Below are positions 1-9,849 of a DNA stretch of 21,758 bases, piece by piece. Within the stretch, counting starts at the first letter, position 1. Each line of letters starts with the position of its first letter. The DNA comes from Smittium mucronatum (lineage: Eukaryota > Kickxellomycota > Harpellomycetes > Harpellales > Legeriomycetaceae): NCBI GenBank assembly GCA_001953115.1, contig LSSL01000181.1, positions 1 to 21,758 on the forward strand. Direction: 5' to 3'. The position numbers were made by a program, and so were the translations under genes. The notes beneath the pieces were generated by a model, which had not been told where the DNA came from, searched no databases, and was given only the letters and a program-made list of their open reading frames with translations.

Positions 1-1
1 G

Positions 2-665
2 GCCAGAATGGCCACCTGGGTGACCGGCAGCCCAAGATGGATAAAAAAAAATTGTGTTAAAAATTCAAAAGGTGAAACAACCATCACCATAGTCGACAGT
101 AAAAAATAAAAATAACCACTCTAAAATCCACCGGTGGACTGTGGATCGAAAAATCGGCGGAAAAGGAAACTGGATGAATCTTCAGCCGCTGTACCCTGAC
201 CTGAAACTTGGCCTCCAGGACATTGGGAAAATGCGAATGGGGACCTTCCGGACTGTCCAGCGACTATCAAATATGAAATTTTTAGATGAAAAATTCAAAA
301 AAAATTGTCCATTCTGCAAAATCGATGTGCCTGAAACTGTCGACCACATCTTAATAAATTGCTCTCGATGGGACAAACAGCGAAATGAGACGATCGGCCG
401 GTTCATACCTGCACCGATCCGCTCAGACATAAAAAACCAACTTTCGAATTTCAATGAATCCTGGTTGTGGATAGTTAGAAAACTCCTTGGAGGGGGGTCT
501 AATCATGCTTTAAGTCAGCTCCAAGCTGACACCGCTGATCATAAATTTGTGCTAGAAACAGCCAAATTTCTGATTGGCATCGGCGTGCCACGAACACTTA
601 AGCTCCAGAGTTTAAATGATTCACCAGCCCCCTTGAACCGATGCCTCGAGGTATGGAGCTGCTAG
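2..665 (+). pseudogene. LINE ORF2 C-terminal fragment with CCHC finger
   Basis: Two overlapping frames carry it. Frame 2-109 starts at the window edge (ARMATWVTGSPRW...) and stops at TAA 107. Frame 93-665 continues the protein and stops at TAG 663, so one frameshift lies near 95-107. The key evidence is a zinc-binding motif at about 315-371: CPFCK...VDHILINC, spacing C-x2-C-x9-H-x4-C, followed by W and R (SRWDKQR). Together these are typical of the end of LINE ORF2 proteins, downstream of the reverse transcriptase, where the finger is thought to help bind template RNA or DNA. No ATG is expected because this is the tail of a long protein; the GTG at 141 is not a real start. All four metal ligands are present, so this is the least decayed coding piece in the window. 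There is no RT in the window upstream of it. Confidence 0.8.
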
Positions 666-800
666 AGTGGTAGAGGGGAGTTGGCTGAAAAAAATTTAAA
701 AATTTTCACTTTTTTTAAATTTTTTTAAATTGGGTTTTATAACTTTTTATTAACTTTAAAATAAATTTTCCGAAAAAAAAAAATATATTCCAATCCTCGA
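666..800 (+). other. A/T-rich 3' tail of LINE relic 1
   Basis: Non-coding stretch after the ORF2 stop with several A and T runs, including an 11-A run around 773-783. This suits a LINE 3' UTR and tail. A roughly 37-bp piece near 744-780 resembles 20337-20374, just after the right LTR of element A. Confidence 0.45.
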
Positions 801-1518
801 TCCTAAAATCATTTGAAAAAAAGTTGAAAATAAAGAAAGTACTTTTGTTTTTAATTTAAAACTTACCAATAATGGAGGAAAAAATGACCCTCTAAACGTA
901 CCAGACCGTTGTGGTCCAGAGTTGGTAGGGGAAAGCCTCCCAAAAACTCCAATACAGGTGCACAAAACCGAGTGATAGTGAACTTTCCACGAACTCTTGT
1001 CCAAAAGTCAACAGGCCCCTCTAAAAAAACATAAAATTGAAAATTGAAAAAAATCATAAAACAAGAAACCCCCCCCCCCAAAAAAAACACCACCAAATTC
1101 CAAAGCATTATTGATATGAGCATCAATTCAGATGTCTCTGTTAAATATCTTCTTCGTGTAGGGGAACTAAGATATTTGAAGAGGCTCTGCGCTGGCGTAT
1201 CATACCGCGAAATAGGCTGCTACTGGAGCCAATTCAAGTACAACTATGTAAATGGAATCGAGTATGTCTCCCGGTATATATAGACATATATCACAAAGAT
1301 AGAATGACCCCAGAGCAAAAAAAAAATATTATATTTTTGAAAATACCAATGTTGCCAGTATCCTAATGTCTAAGGCTTTAGTTTTTAATGAAAAAAAGCA
1401 TTTCGAGCTGTAACAAACAGATCTGATATAACATAATTTTTTCATTATTAACACCCCCAATTGTGGGAATCTTAGCATCAAAGATATAACATAGCGAATC
1501 AACAGGAGCTTTCACCCT
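801..1518. other. Unassigned interval with two higher-GC islands and a poly-C run
   Basis: There is no recognisable gene. Two stretches (about 885-1020 and 1100-1290) have clearly more G+C than the surrounding DNA and are separated by an 11-C run at 1069-1079. A + strand frame at 1044-1283 (79 codons from TTG) and an 87-codon minus frame at 863-1126 are open, but neither resembles a family I know and the first runs through homopolymers. The interval could be the 5' part of LINE relic 2, the end of relic 1 or host sequence. 1290-1518 is AT-rich with nothing evident. Confidence 0.3.
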
Positions 1519-2326
1519 TTGGAACTATATGCCACGTTAGTCTTGGTGCAAAAAGGGAACAATGAAATATCTGAAATATATCATAAAATTTCTTTTAAAA
1601 ATAATGCGGATAAAGACACAGTATTGTCTAGATTCCTCGATCACGGGGGTGGTAAAATTAATATCTTTTACAAAGGCTGCAAGAAGGCTTTCAACTTTGT
1701 AAAAATATGTATCATTGGAAGTCGGAGTACCCGGAGCTTAAAAAAAAAGGCAGATCATCGATTAATAATGAAATTAATTTGATACCATTTAAATTCAATG
1801 GGCAAATTACCTTGATAAAAGAAAATTTTAAGGTAATTGAACGCAGGTGGGGGGGGGCATCCAAAAATACCGTCCCCATAAATCCGAAAATTCAAAATTT
1901 CGGAATCAATTTTTTCGAAAAGTGTTTTAAAGAGGGTACCCCAATTAACATAGGAAACGAAAATTCTGATAAAAACGAGGAAACCTAGATTATTTTTGAT
2001 AATGATATGATGACTATCGATATGGAAAAATCTCTTAGATTAATAAAGATATAGACTTTATCGCGAAAATAAAGTTTAATAAACCTGAAGAAACTACTTT
2101 TAAACATCTTAAAGATTCTATTTCTAAAATTCAGGAACTTTTTAATGAAAAAATAATGATTTTGGGCAAGAAAAAACCCGAGAAATATTCTTATTTAGAT
2201 TACGACATGACCATCAACTTGCCTAAAACATTGGCTGCAGTTGATGAAAACTCGAGCACATCTATAGAGAATGAATTTGATTTCAATAGGAAAGAGAATA
2301 TAGATACCGATATTTCTTTTTCATAA
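1519..2326 (+). pseudogene. LINE upstream ORF with degenerate C2H2-like finger
   Basis: Three frames join into one acidic, Lys/Glu/Asn-rich product: 1519-1782, 1707-1988 (TAG at 1986, readable on to about 2036) and 2039-2326. The joins lie near 1700-1710 and 2036. Across the first join the sequence reads FYKGCKKAF then MYHWKSEY, which matches a C2H2 finger (F-x-C-x2-C-x3-F ... H-x4-H) in which the first Cys and the last His are both Tyr; each change is a single G-to-A or C-to-T step. The last part (2039-2326) has short charged helices (LKDSISKIQELFNEK) and an acidic tail ending in a Ser-rich stop. Its position just upstream of the endonuclease suggests a nucleic-acid-binding ORF1 or the N-terminus of ORF2. 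The family itself is not recognised. A 9-G run at 1849-1857 lies in the coding frame. Confidence 0.45.
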
Positions 2327-2792
2327 GAAATCGATTTGTGAGATCATTATGTTTACATATAAACAATTATATGATTAGATTGACATAAAATCAATACTGT
2401 GATTTAAATAAATCGTTTCCTTTTAATGGTATCAAGAACATAAAATAAAAATAAAAAAAGTAGTAGGTAGCTTACTCGTACTCAAAATACAAGAGCCCAA
2501 AAAGAATACAGCTAAACATCAATTTATCTACAATTATTCTTTGAAAGAAGATGAGATTATAGTTGGGAAAATAAAACAAAGCAATGTTCAATGTTGTAGT
2601 GAATTAAGTCTTGTGATCACAAAATAATAAATTTACTATCTGATGAAATCGAAAAAATCGAAAAATCTTTGAATTCGAAAATTCGACGGGAAAAAAATTA
2701 AAAAAAATTATTTACGAATTTCATTGGCGCGAATTCTCAAATTTCGAATTTGATGAATGATGAATGATGAATGATGAATTATGGAAAAATGA
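2327..2792 (+). other. Gap between LINE upstream ORF and endonuclease
   Basis: No family match. A 66-codon open frame without ATG runs at 2427-2627 (WYQEHKIKIKK... ending SELSLVITK) and may be a remnant of the same LINE. The rest is AT-rich with a short tandem repeat at 2752-2779. Confidence 0.3.
2752..2779 (+). repeat. Tandem repeat, 7 bp x 4
   Basis: Four perfect copies of GATGAAT at 2752-2758, 2759-2765, 2766-2772 and 2773-2779. This is a small minisatellite just upstream of the LINE endonuclease frame. Confidence 0.9.
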
Positions 2793-3553
2793 AAAAAAAA
2801 TGAATTACGAGCAAAACTCAATGCCCCAAATCACCAGATTAATAATAAGCTCAGGGTTATGAAATTTAATTTCAGGGACATTGGATCTTCCGAAGAACTT
2901 GAGAACTACCTCAACTTGGCTAAGCCGGATATTATGGCTCTCAAGTAAACCTTTTTAAACAAAAAAACATTTAGATATAGAATTCCTGGATACGACTGCA
3001 TAGAAGCTAAGGAAGACATAACCAAAAGAGGAACATGCCTAATATTAATTACTAAAAATAAAATTGGCTTACAAATATATGAATATAAACCATACCATAC
3101 ATGGATAGCTGTGGTTTTAAGAGATAAATATCACATTAAAGATGAATTTTACATTCTGGTGAAGAATTTGCAGATAACAGGTGCCGTTTTTAGGCAAACA
3201 AAATCATAAAGTTAAAATTTTGAACTTTCTCAAAGGGAAAAATTTAAATCCAAAATAAATGCAATCCTAAGCGACTTCAACACAAACATCCCCTCTTTAT
3301 TGAACTTTATATTTAGACTAGGAATGTACCATATAACTCAGAACTAACAAATTATTCCTAGTCAAAATACAACACGGGCGAAATAGGAAGAAATATCGAT
3401 CATAAATTTCACTTTGTACTAAGAAGCAGAGAATGCTGGTGCACTGCAAATAAAAATCTCATCATATCCTACCATAAGACAATTTCTGCTGGGTGGAATT
3501 TCGTTTCACCAAAATTTCTTTTTAAGTATTTTTATAAGAATGTAAATTTCTAA
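2793..3553 (+). pseudogene. LINE AP-like endonuclease domain (EEP family), broken
   Basis: Frame 2793-3209 reads NNKLRVMKFNFRDIG, then KPDIMALK, a TAA at 2946, TFL, then IPGYDCIEAKED and KRGTCLILITKNKIG. This is the N-terminal half of an exonuclease-endonuclease-phosphatase fold as found in APE-type LINEs, where it nicks the target DNA. The usual ALQE-T motif has become ALK-stop-T, so the catalytic Glu is lost. A second piece at about 3261-3281 reads AILSDFNT, matching the conserved GDFN with Gly to Ser. A third frame, 3362-3553, reads GRNIDHKFHFVLRS and then SYHKTIS, matching the IDH and SDH active-site motifs with Asp to Tyr in the second. At least two frameshifts separate the pieces. The domain order and spacing are convincing; enzyme activity is not possible as it stands. 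Confidence 0.8.
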
Positions 3554-3945
3554 AGAGTTTATTGAAAAATATAAAAATTAAGATAAGAGAGAGTTCTAAA
3601 AGCTAAAGAAAAATTAAGTCAAATACAGAAAAGTAAATAATCTGTCAAGTCCAGTAATTCGGTTATTGGATAATATTGAATTGACGTAAGGCCAATTCGG
3701 CCAATAGATGAATTACTTATAATTACCCCATGATCCACAATTACAATTACATTGGGGTTTACGTCATTGGGTAAATGAATTTTTTGGCTATACATCGAAA
3801 TAGATTGTATTTCGGCATAATGGCTGCTGTTTGGAGTAAAATCGGAAAAAAATCGAAAATAAAGCGAAAATAATTCTATTGGGCGCCAACCAAGTATTTA
3901 GTGTTAACTGATTTAGTCTATTAATTAATTCTGATATCGATCTAA
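3554..3945 (+). other. Degenerate spacer inside LINE relic 2
   Basis: Between the endonuclease and the linker frame no protein can be followed. Short odd pieces are present, such as GGCCAATTCGGCCAATAG near 3690 and a stretch around 3720-3770 with ACCCC followed by TTGGGGT. I see no gene here. Confidence 0.4.
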
Positions 3946-4359
3946 GTATACTTTCTGAAGGTCTTATACATAATTTATGTTCAGAATCAAAACGGCGTCA
4001 AGCCAATACAGCTGATCACAAGTCATGATCAAATCCCCAGTCCAAAAAATCGATTTTGCCATAAAAATCTTAGTAATAAATTTCGAGATTACCAGCTAGG
4101 CAAAATCGACGAAATAGATTACATAATTGCCAAATCAAATGTAATTAAAGCGTATCTTAAATTTCATTACGATAAAAAAATTAAATTATTATATGCTAAA
4201 ATAGTTAAAAATGACTCAAAAAATTACTGGAGAACCATCAAATCGTACACTGGGAACACCTTTAGGAGTATTTCAGACGGCCCAATATATGATAAAAATA
4301 AAATTTTCGTAACGGAAAAAAATAAAAAGCTTGAGATTTGGAATAATCATTTCGGCTAA
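3946..4359 (+). pseudogene. LINE ORF2 linker between endonuclease and RT
   Basis: A 137-codon open frame with no start codon ending at TAA 4357. It reads NKFRDYQLGKIDEIDYI, then KNYWRTIKSYTG, GPIYDKNKI and KKLEIWNNHFG. The YWRTIKS...G and KLEIWNNHF signatures are typical of the region just before the RT fingers in LINE ORF2. The sense strand continues past the TAA for another 40 codons (SNGSTGNIYSTTKWESLI), so this TAA is a point nonsense change. It is a fragment, not a separate gene. Confidence 0.75.
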
Positions 4360-4784
4360 TTGTCCAATGGTTCTACTGGTAATATATACAGCACTACCAA
4401 GTGGGAATCACTTATCTTCACCTACTGTGAACACTTTCCAGAGTGCGATATCATTATCAAACACCCAAAATATCAAGACCAATAGTTTTGATGAGGTGCC
4501 TAATGAGGTATGGAAACTGGTGGTCTCAGAGAAAACTTCTGAGTCGAAAATTACGAAAATAAAATCCAAAATTATCAGTTTAATGTACAATTCTGTGGAG
4601 ACTCCGGCTAATATGGACACTATTATAGTAGTGTCGGTCCCTAAAAAGGCAGATTAGAAATATCCCGATAATTATCGGGGAATTTCTCTAATTCCAACCC
4701 TTTCTAAGCTATAACCAAGATATTAGCTACAAATTGGCACTAGACGATACACAATATGAAATATTAGTCAAATAACAGGCATGA
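4360..4784 (+). pseudogene. LINE reverse transcriptase, fingers (motifs 0-2)
   Basis: In the frame of 4331-4657 the protein reads FDEVPNEVWKLVVSE, then NSVETPANMDTIIVVSVPKKAD and a TAG; directly after it comes KYPDNYRGISLIPTLSKL in the same frame. VPKK.D and NYRGISL.PTLSK are the hallmark RT motifs 1 and 2 of LINE reverse transcriptases. The first 40 codons belong to the neighbouring frame (4360-4485), so a frameshift lies near 4470-4490. The ATA at 4331 that opens the frame is not a real start. After about 4713 the frame collapses until the palm begins at 4785. Confidence 0.8.
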
Positions 4785-5195
4785 TTCAGAAATTTCAAAG
4801 AGTGCACTGCCCAAGCGACCACCTTACATGAAATTTTCAGCAGAAAGAAAATAAAAAATAAAAACCCCTTCATATTCTATATAGACTATGGAAAAGCCTA
4901 TGAATTAATGCCCCACACCGCACTGCTGTACATATTAGAGGCAATTGGGATTGGAGTTAAGTTAATCAACGCTATATTGGACCTGTACAGGTCACCTAAA
5001 ATATCTGTTAATATTGGACATGATGTCTCCGATCCTTCTGACTACCTATATGGGCTGCCAAAAGGCTTCCCAGTCTCACCATTTCTCTCCAATTTTTACA
5101 TTAGCGGCTTTTTTAATGATACTCAAGGTGTATATGTTCCTATACTCGCATCTATGATACCTGTTCTTCTCTTTGTCGAGATGCCGTACTATTGA
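4785..5195 (+). pseudogene. LINE reverse transcriptase, palm motifs A and B
   Basis: This is the longest clean RT piece: 136 codons from just after TGA 4782 to TGA 5193. It starts upstream of the ATG at 4908, reading CTAQATTLHEIFSRKK first. Motif A is FIFYIDYGKAYE with the catalytic Asp at 4884-4886. Then come LILDLYRSP-like helix sequence (AILDLYRSPKISVNIG) and motif B, GLPKGFPVSPFLSNFYI, where LINEs usually have G(V/L)PQGCP.SP.LFN. The Gln has become Lys and the Cys Phe. After about 5130 the true reading moves to the next frame. The motif order identifies this firmly as a non-LTR reverse transcriptase. Confidence 0.9.
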
Positions 5196-5553
5196 TAGAA
5201 TCCGAGAACGATATTAAATTGGAATTAAATCAAATAAATGATTAATGGAATACATTTTATATGAGTGTAAATGCTTCCATGTGTGGTGTAAGTAATATCC
5301 TCTGTCCCCAATCGCCCGATCTTAATTAAAAGAACAAAAAACTCCAAATAAAGATCAATATACATATTTGGGATACACAATGAACAATAAATGTAACATT
5401 TCTGGGATCATAAAAAATAAAAAGTTCAGAAAGGCATTATATGTTGCATGTAGCTTGCTGAACCTTACTGAAGTTCCTAATAGCCATAAAATAAAAACTA
5501 AATATTTTTTCTACCACCTATTGGGTATTATAGAGGCATCTTATTTGAAATGA
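5171..5553 (+). pseudogene. LINE reverse transcriptase, motif C, thumb
   Basis: After a frameshift the sequence reads LCRDAVLLIESENDIKLEL at 5171-5227, where LINEs have FADDAVLL.ES. The first catalytic Asp of motif C is Arg here and the second is retained at 5180-5182. Next comes a TAA, then WNTFYMSVNASMCGV. The frame then shifts to an open stretch 5326-5553 that contains DQYTYLGYTMN, the motif E region (YLG), and the thumb helix sequence KFRKALYVACSLLN, ending in EASYLK at TGA 5551. The TTG at 5368 is not a start. The changed motif C alone would abolish polymerase activity. Confidence 0.8.
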
Positions 5554-5800
5554 GAGGTTTAAGAGCCAAAAAAACACATGAATAGTCGAAAAAGACATCC
5601 AATCTACAATCTATATGAAGCAGTTATTTAAAATGTAACGACTAAGATTAAAACTAGGAACAAAATACGAGCTTAACAACTAACACTGTTCGAAAGAGTT
5701 CATATAACAAGTTTCTAAAATTAAAATCCCGGGTTTTCAACCTATTAAATCTAACTTTAATCCCAAAATGGAAAAATCGTTACCAAGTATTTCAATATGA
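5554..5800 (+). pseudogene. Degenerate C-terminal remnant of LINE ORF2
   Basis: Pieces in three frames look like a LINE connection domain: RGLRAKKTHE right after the thumb stop, RLRLKLGTKYELNN near 5640-5680, and FLKLKSRVFNLL near 5712-5750. No CCHC finger follows. The assignment rests mainly on position and is weak. Confidence 0.35.
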
Positions 5801-8800
5801 ATAAAAAATTTTGTTTTTGGATTTAAAAGACTAAAAAAAATCATTATATTCCACGGGGGGGGGGGGGTTAATTAGTATAAAATTCACTATCGAACTGCGG
5901 ATTGAGAATTTTTAGGAAAAACATTCTGGATGTTCCTTAACATCAGTACAGTAAACATTTTTTCCAGTAATATCTGATTTGTATGATTTGTTTATTAATC
6001 ATACTTCATAATTTCTCTTTATTGATGAATCAATTTTCACAAATATTGGATAACTAAAGCACTGCATCTTTTAAGAACAGAATTTGTATAAAAAAAAGTT
6101 GGTTGTAAAAAAAGTGATTTCTAATTGGTTTTTACTAAAAATTATTTCTGGGAGATTAAAAATATATTGATTAAAAATTAAATTAAATCAAATCAAATCC
6201 AATAAAATTAGAAATAATTTGAGAAAAATACTTTTATTTGTGAATTTAATGGGAATTACTTTTAAAAGAGATATTTTTAACATAATTATCTGAATTTGTT
6301 TAGATATCAGATATTTTGTTTTATAATTAATCCTATTGCTATACTGGATGCCAATAAATTTAAAGTCGAAATACGTCTGGGGTTAAATAATTTCAAAATA
6401 TTCGAATGCGAAATAAATAAATAAGATTTATTTTTCATTCGGGTTTTCTCACTCAAGTTAATTTTTATAAATTAAATTTGGCCAAAAAGATTATACCAAA
6501 AACATATCATTCTGTTTAAATTCCTTAAATATCCCTAAGAAAAAACCTGAAATTGATTAGCCGGCAAAAGGATATATTGTGTTGATAAGAACCAATTATA
6601 AGTTATCACACAATATTTCTAGTTTTATCGATTTGAATTTAATAGGGTATCCATCAATTTTTCTAAAAGCAAATAAATTTAATCCGATCAATTAAATAAA
6701 TATACTAAGTAAATGATTTTATTTAAATCTACTAAATAAAACTTCAAATTCAATTTCGCGCTACTTAAGAACATCTTATTTAAATTTTATAGGTCATGTG
6801 GCACTTTTTGTGTTTTCATAAGTACAATAAATATTTCATAATATTTATTTGGCAATGTAATAATTGAAAAATAATGATGAATAAATTTTTCAGCATGAAA
6901 TAATTAAAAAATGGGCAATATTACTAATTAATATATCATTTAAATTGCAGTAAATTTAAATGAAATTTTATTTTATAATATACTATGAAGTTTTTTAGAA
7001 TATATACGTAATTATATAATAGCAAATTTCAGTAAAAAATATCAATTTACTATTTAATACCGAAATTTGATTTTCTTTTTTCAAGGCGATCAATTTTTAA
7101 TCAATAAATTCATAATTTTCCCCAAATTAATTGTATCTACATCCAATAGGGTTTCAATTTTTATGAATTTTGAGGAAAAAAGTGTAATTCGTATAAAAAT
7201 TTATAACGAATATTAACCTGGTGTGGAAATTTATTGATAGATTGTTATGATATATGATACGGAATCATAATTATAATGCGATATAATTATAGGTATGCAC
7301 AGAACTTCATAAGTCAATAGGATAAATATTATTTTCCAATAAAGTTAATATTAAACAATCCATGAAATGGCATCGATTATACTTGATTAATTGTTTAATC
7401 GATATCAATGATTATTGATAGATTTAGTATTAATAAAATAGGGTAATGAAATAATAGCATGTTATTAGATAGACTCCATTTTTATATATTTGACAGACAG
7501 CTTTTATATTTTACAGTTTCTCCCTATCATTTCTAAATTTTGATTTTTAATAAATAATTTCTATACTATATATATTATTAAAACAATTTTCTTATATTGA
7601 CTAGATTTAATAAAATTAGTGATTCCAATTTTATCTAGTTGGTTGTGATTAATTTACTAATATTGAAGTTTTAGACCCTATTAAATAATTACCAGATTAA
7701 TCGGCAATTTGATCCTGTTAATATATAACCTATCCATATAAATAAAACCATTGATCATTTATCATGAAATTTATTTCCGATTATATGAGAAACTTTAAGC
7801 TTAATCTTATGACCTTTTTTACCTCTTAAATATTTACTTCTTTATTTACAAAGTATTTTTATAAGATGATATTTCTATCATCAAAAAGAATTTATTTATT
7901 GATAAAATTTTGGATTAATATTAAAACATTAATATGAATCATGAATGGAAAATTTCACAAAAAAAATTCGATAAAAAATTTATCGACTATTTTCAAAATC
8001 TTCCTTTTCTAGAACTTTTTTTGTTTTATTTAGCAATCCTGAAAAAACGGGTTTTATTTTATAAAAAAATAAACATGGGTAAATTTTCTATTTTTATGTG
8101 TACTTTATCATAAATATTCACATTTTAAAGCATATGAACGCACATTTTTTAAATCTAATTACTTAATCGAAATCTAGAAAGAAAAACTTAAAATCATAAA
8201 ACCCAATTATTAACAATATAATCGGCGACTTAACTCCTTTATTCTTATGAATTATATTTGCAACAACGAATTTTCTTAAAAAAAGCTGTTATTATACTTC
8301 ATAATACAAAAATTTATTCTTTACCAATTTAAATTTTATGTGTAGGTTAATCGAGCCTTTTATCTCCATACTGTTCACAAGAATTATAAAGCAAAAGTTT
8401 ATAAGTTAAAATATTGAGGAATTAAGATTGTACAACATTAAAGATTAAATTTGCAGAAACTTTAGAAATGCCAAGGCGCTTTTTCATAATTATAAAAAAA
8501 ATAATCAATTCTTTTTTATAGAAATTTGAAAATTTATAAGGCGAAAATATGTTTTTGATTTTTGACTTTTTTAAAGTTTCATTTTTTACAGAAAAATTAA
8601 AATTTTATTTTATTAAAATATGGAAATTCATATCAAATAGGTGTAAAATCTCTATTTAAATTTATTTATTGATTTTGTTACAAATCCGCAATGAAATCAC
8701 CATTTCGTGCCTGTTGGAATAATTTAACTAAATTTATCCCATAGATTGTGATAAAATATAATAAATACTCGTCAGTAATTTAAATAACATACTAAAGACG

Positions 8801-9546
8801 AGATTGACTAATTCCTTGAAATTATTATATTAATATTTTTAATTGTTATTTTAATATTTATTTTAATCAAAACCAAAAATAATAACACAAAAAAAGTAAA
8901 AACCATTAAACAAAAGTGGGTTCAGATAAATTTATTTTTTAGATTTGATTTTAGTTTTCATCCAAAAATTACTAGATAAATTTTAGAGTTGATTATTTGT
9001 GAGAATACATAAAAAATATAAATGTTTCGATCTAACTATTAAAAAATAATAAGCAATAAAAATGTTTAAAGTCTTATTTAGCGGTCTAAAATTCCATATA
9101 AGGCATTTAAAATAGAGTTTTAAAATGGATAAATCAAAATATTTATGAGTTCTAATAGCCATCATTGATTATATTGGGTCAAAAATTATATTTTAAAACA
9201 CTGGTTTTTAAATAATAAAATTTCTTCGGGTTTTATGAAGACCACGATGAAAATAATAAAAAAGGCATAAGCTAAATATTTAAATAAATATAAATGTAAT
9301 AAAAATTTCGCAACTATTAGAAATGGGAATCGGATTTACTAATTCACCCTATAGTTGAATGTGATTAAGAATTAATCATAATAAATTCTTATAATTTTAT
9401 TAATTGTGAACAATATGACCTTGCTAACCCATTAAATTAATATTCATAAGAACCTAAAAGCTAATTAGGGATTGACCAGTAAACGAACAAAAGAAATTTT
9501 AAACAGGAATTTTTAGTATAAATAACTTACTTTCTGACCAAAATTT
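5801..9546. other. Very AT-rich block, no coding signal
   Basis: About 3.7 kb of A/T-dominated DNA between LINE relic 2 and the left LTR of element A. It starts with a 13-G run at 5855-5867. I see no RNA gene, no conserved protein motif and no LTR pair. The only open frames are short and without motifs: 48 codons at 6281-6424 and 60 codons on the minus strand at 8983-9165. Two adjacent small hairpins sit at 7385-7420. It may be ancient decayed element sequence or host intergenic or centromere-like DNA; nothing decides. Confidence 0.5.
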
Positions 9547-9849
9547 TGTTTTTTTTACAAAAATCAGTAACTGAGAATAAGATGATTCTAATCGAATTTT
9601 CCCTTTCTGATTGGATGACTATAAACTATCAAAATTGCATTTATGTTCTTCATTGGCTAAATGTGACTAATTTATGTATAATTTAGCCAATGGTTTTATA
9701 TAGGTATTTTATTAGTATTTTAATTAGTTTTTATTTCTAAAAAATTTCCAGTATACAAGAGGCGAATAAGGCCCAAACTCTGAATAGTTTTTTTATACTT
9801 AGCAAATATTTTATAATAAATACATTCAAACCTTAAAACTCTTTTTTTT
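9547..9849 (+). repeat. Left LTR of element A
   Basis: Begins TGTT as LTRs of this class do and is followed directly by a primer-binding-like site. It aligns along its whole length with 20028-20330: shared landmarks are ATTGGAT.ACT, AATTGCATTT, the AGTATA.AAGAGGCGAA block with a TATA box (9752-9758), and AATAAATA with CAA.CCT.AAAAC near the end. Distances between landmarks agree within about 6 bp. Identity by eye is about 60 percent. It contains a perfect 12-bp inverted repeat. Confidence 0.8.
9651..9692. repeat. Perfect 12-bp inverted repeat in left LTR
   Basis: CATTGGCTAAAT at 9651-9662 and its exact reverse complement ATTTAGCCAATG at 9681-9692, with an 18-bp spacer. It lies in the U3 part upstream of the TATA-like box, so it could be a binding site for a dimeric regulator or a DNA hairpin. 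The right LTR has only an eroded version at the same place. Confidence 0.85.

Larger units (their letters stand above)
1..800 (+). mobile_element. LINE relic 1, 3' end only, cut by the window edge
   Basis: This is the 3' end of a non-LTR retrotransposon that begins outside the window. It holds the C-terminal part of ORF2 (2-665) followed by an A/T-rich tail with long A and T runs to about 800. It lies in the same orientation as LINE relic 2 and supplies the C-terminal CCHC region that relic 2 lacks. The two may be pieces of one family, but they do not overlap enough to prove it. The 3' boundary is a guess based on the A-rich run around 771-783. Confidence 0.75.
1519..5800 (+). mobile_element. 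LINE relic 2 (APE-type non-LTR retrotransposon), decayed
   Basis: A long non-LTR retrotransposon relic read in many frames. In order it shows an upstream ORF (1519-2326), AP-type endonuclease (2793-3553), a linker (3946-4359) and a reverse transcriptase (about 4360-5553), then a badly broken C-terminal stretch to about 5800. The order endonuclease then RT fits APE-type LINEs. There are no LTRs. I find no C-terminal CCHC finger after 5553, so the 3' end is lost or unrecognisable. Both ends are approximate: the left end is set by the first coding frame, the right by loss of any protein signal before the poly-G run at 5855. Confidence 0.8.

Noticed and set aside
863..1126. 87-codon minus-strand frame
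   Set aside because: It crosses the C11 run (GGG-coded glycines) and resembles no protein family; kept only as an unassigned island.
6281..6424. 48-codon + strand frame containing ILDANKFKVEIRLGLNNF
   Set aside because: No start codon, no family match and no neighbouring coding piece; chance is likely.
8983..9165. 60-codon minus-strand frame in the AT-rich block
   Set aside because: Composition explains it (Ile, Leu, Phe, Tyr, Lys-rich), there is no motif, and it is isolated.
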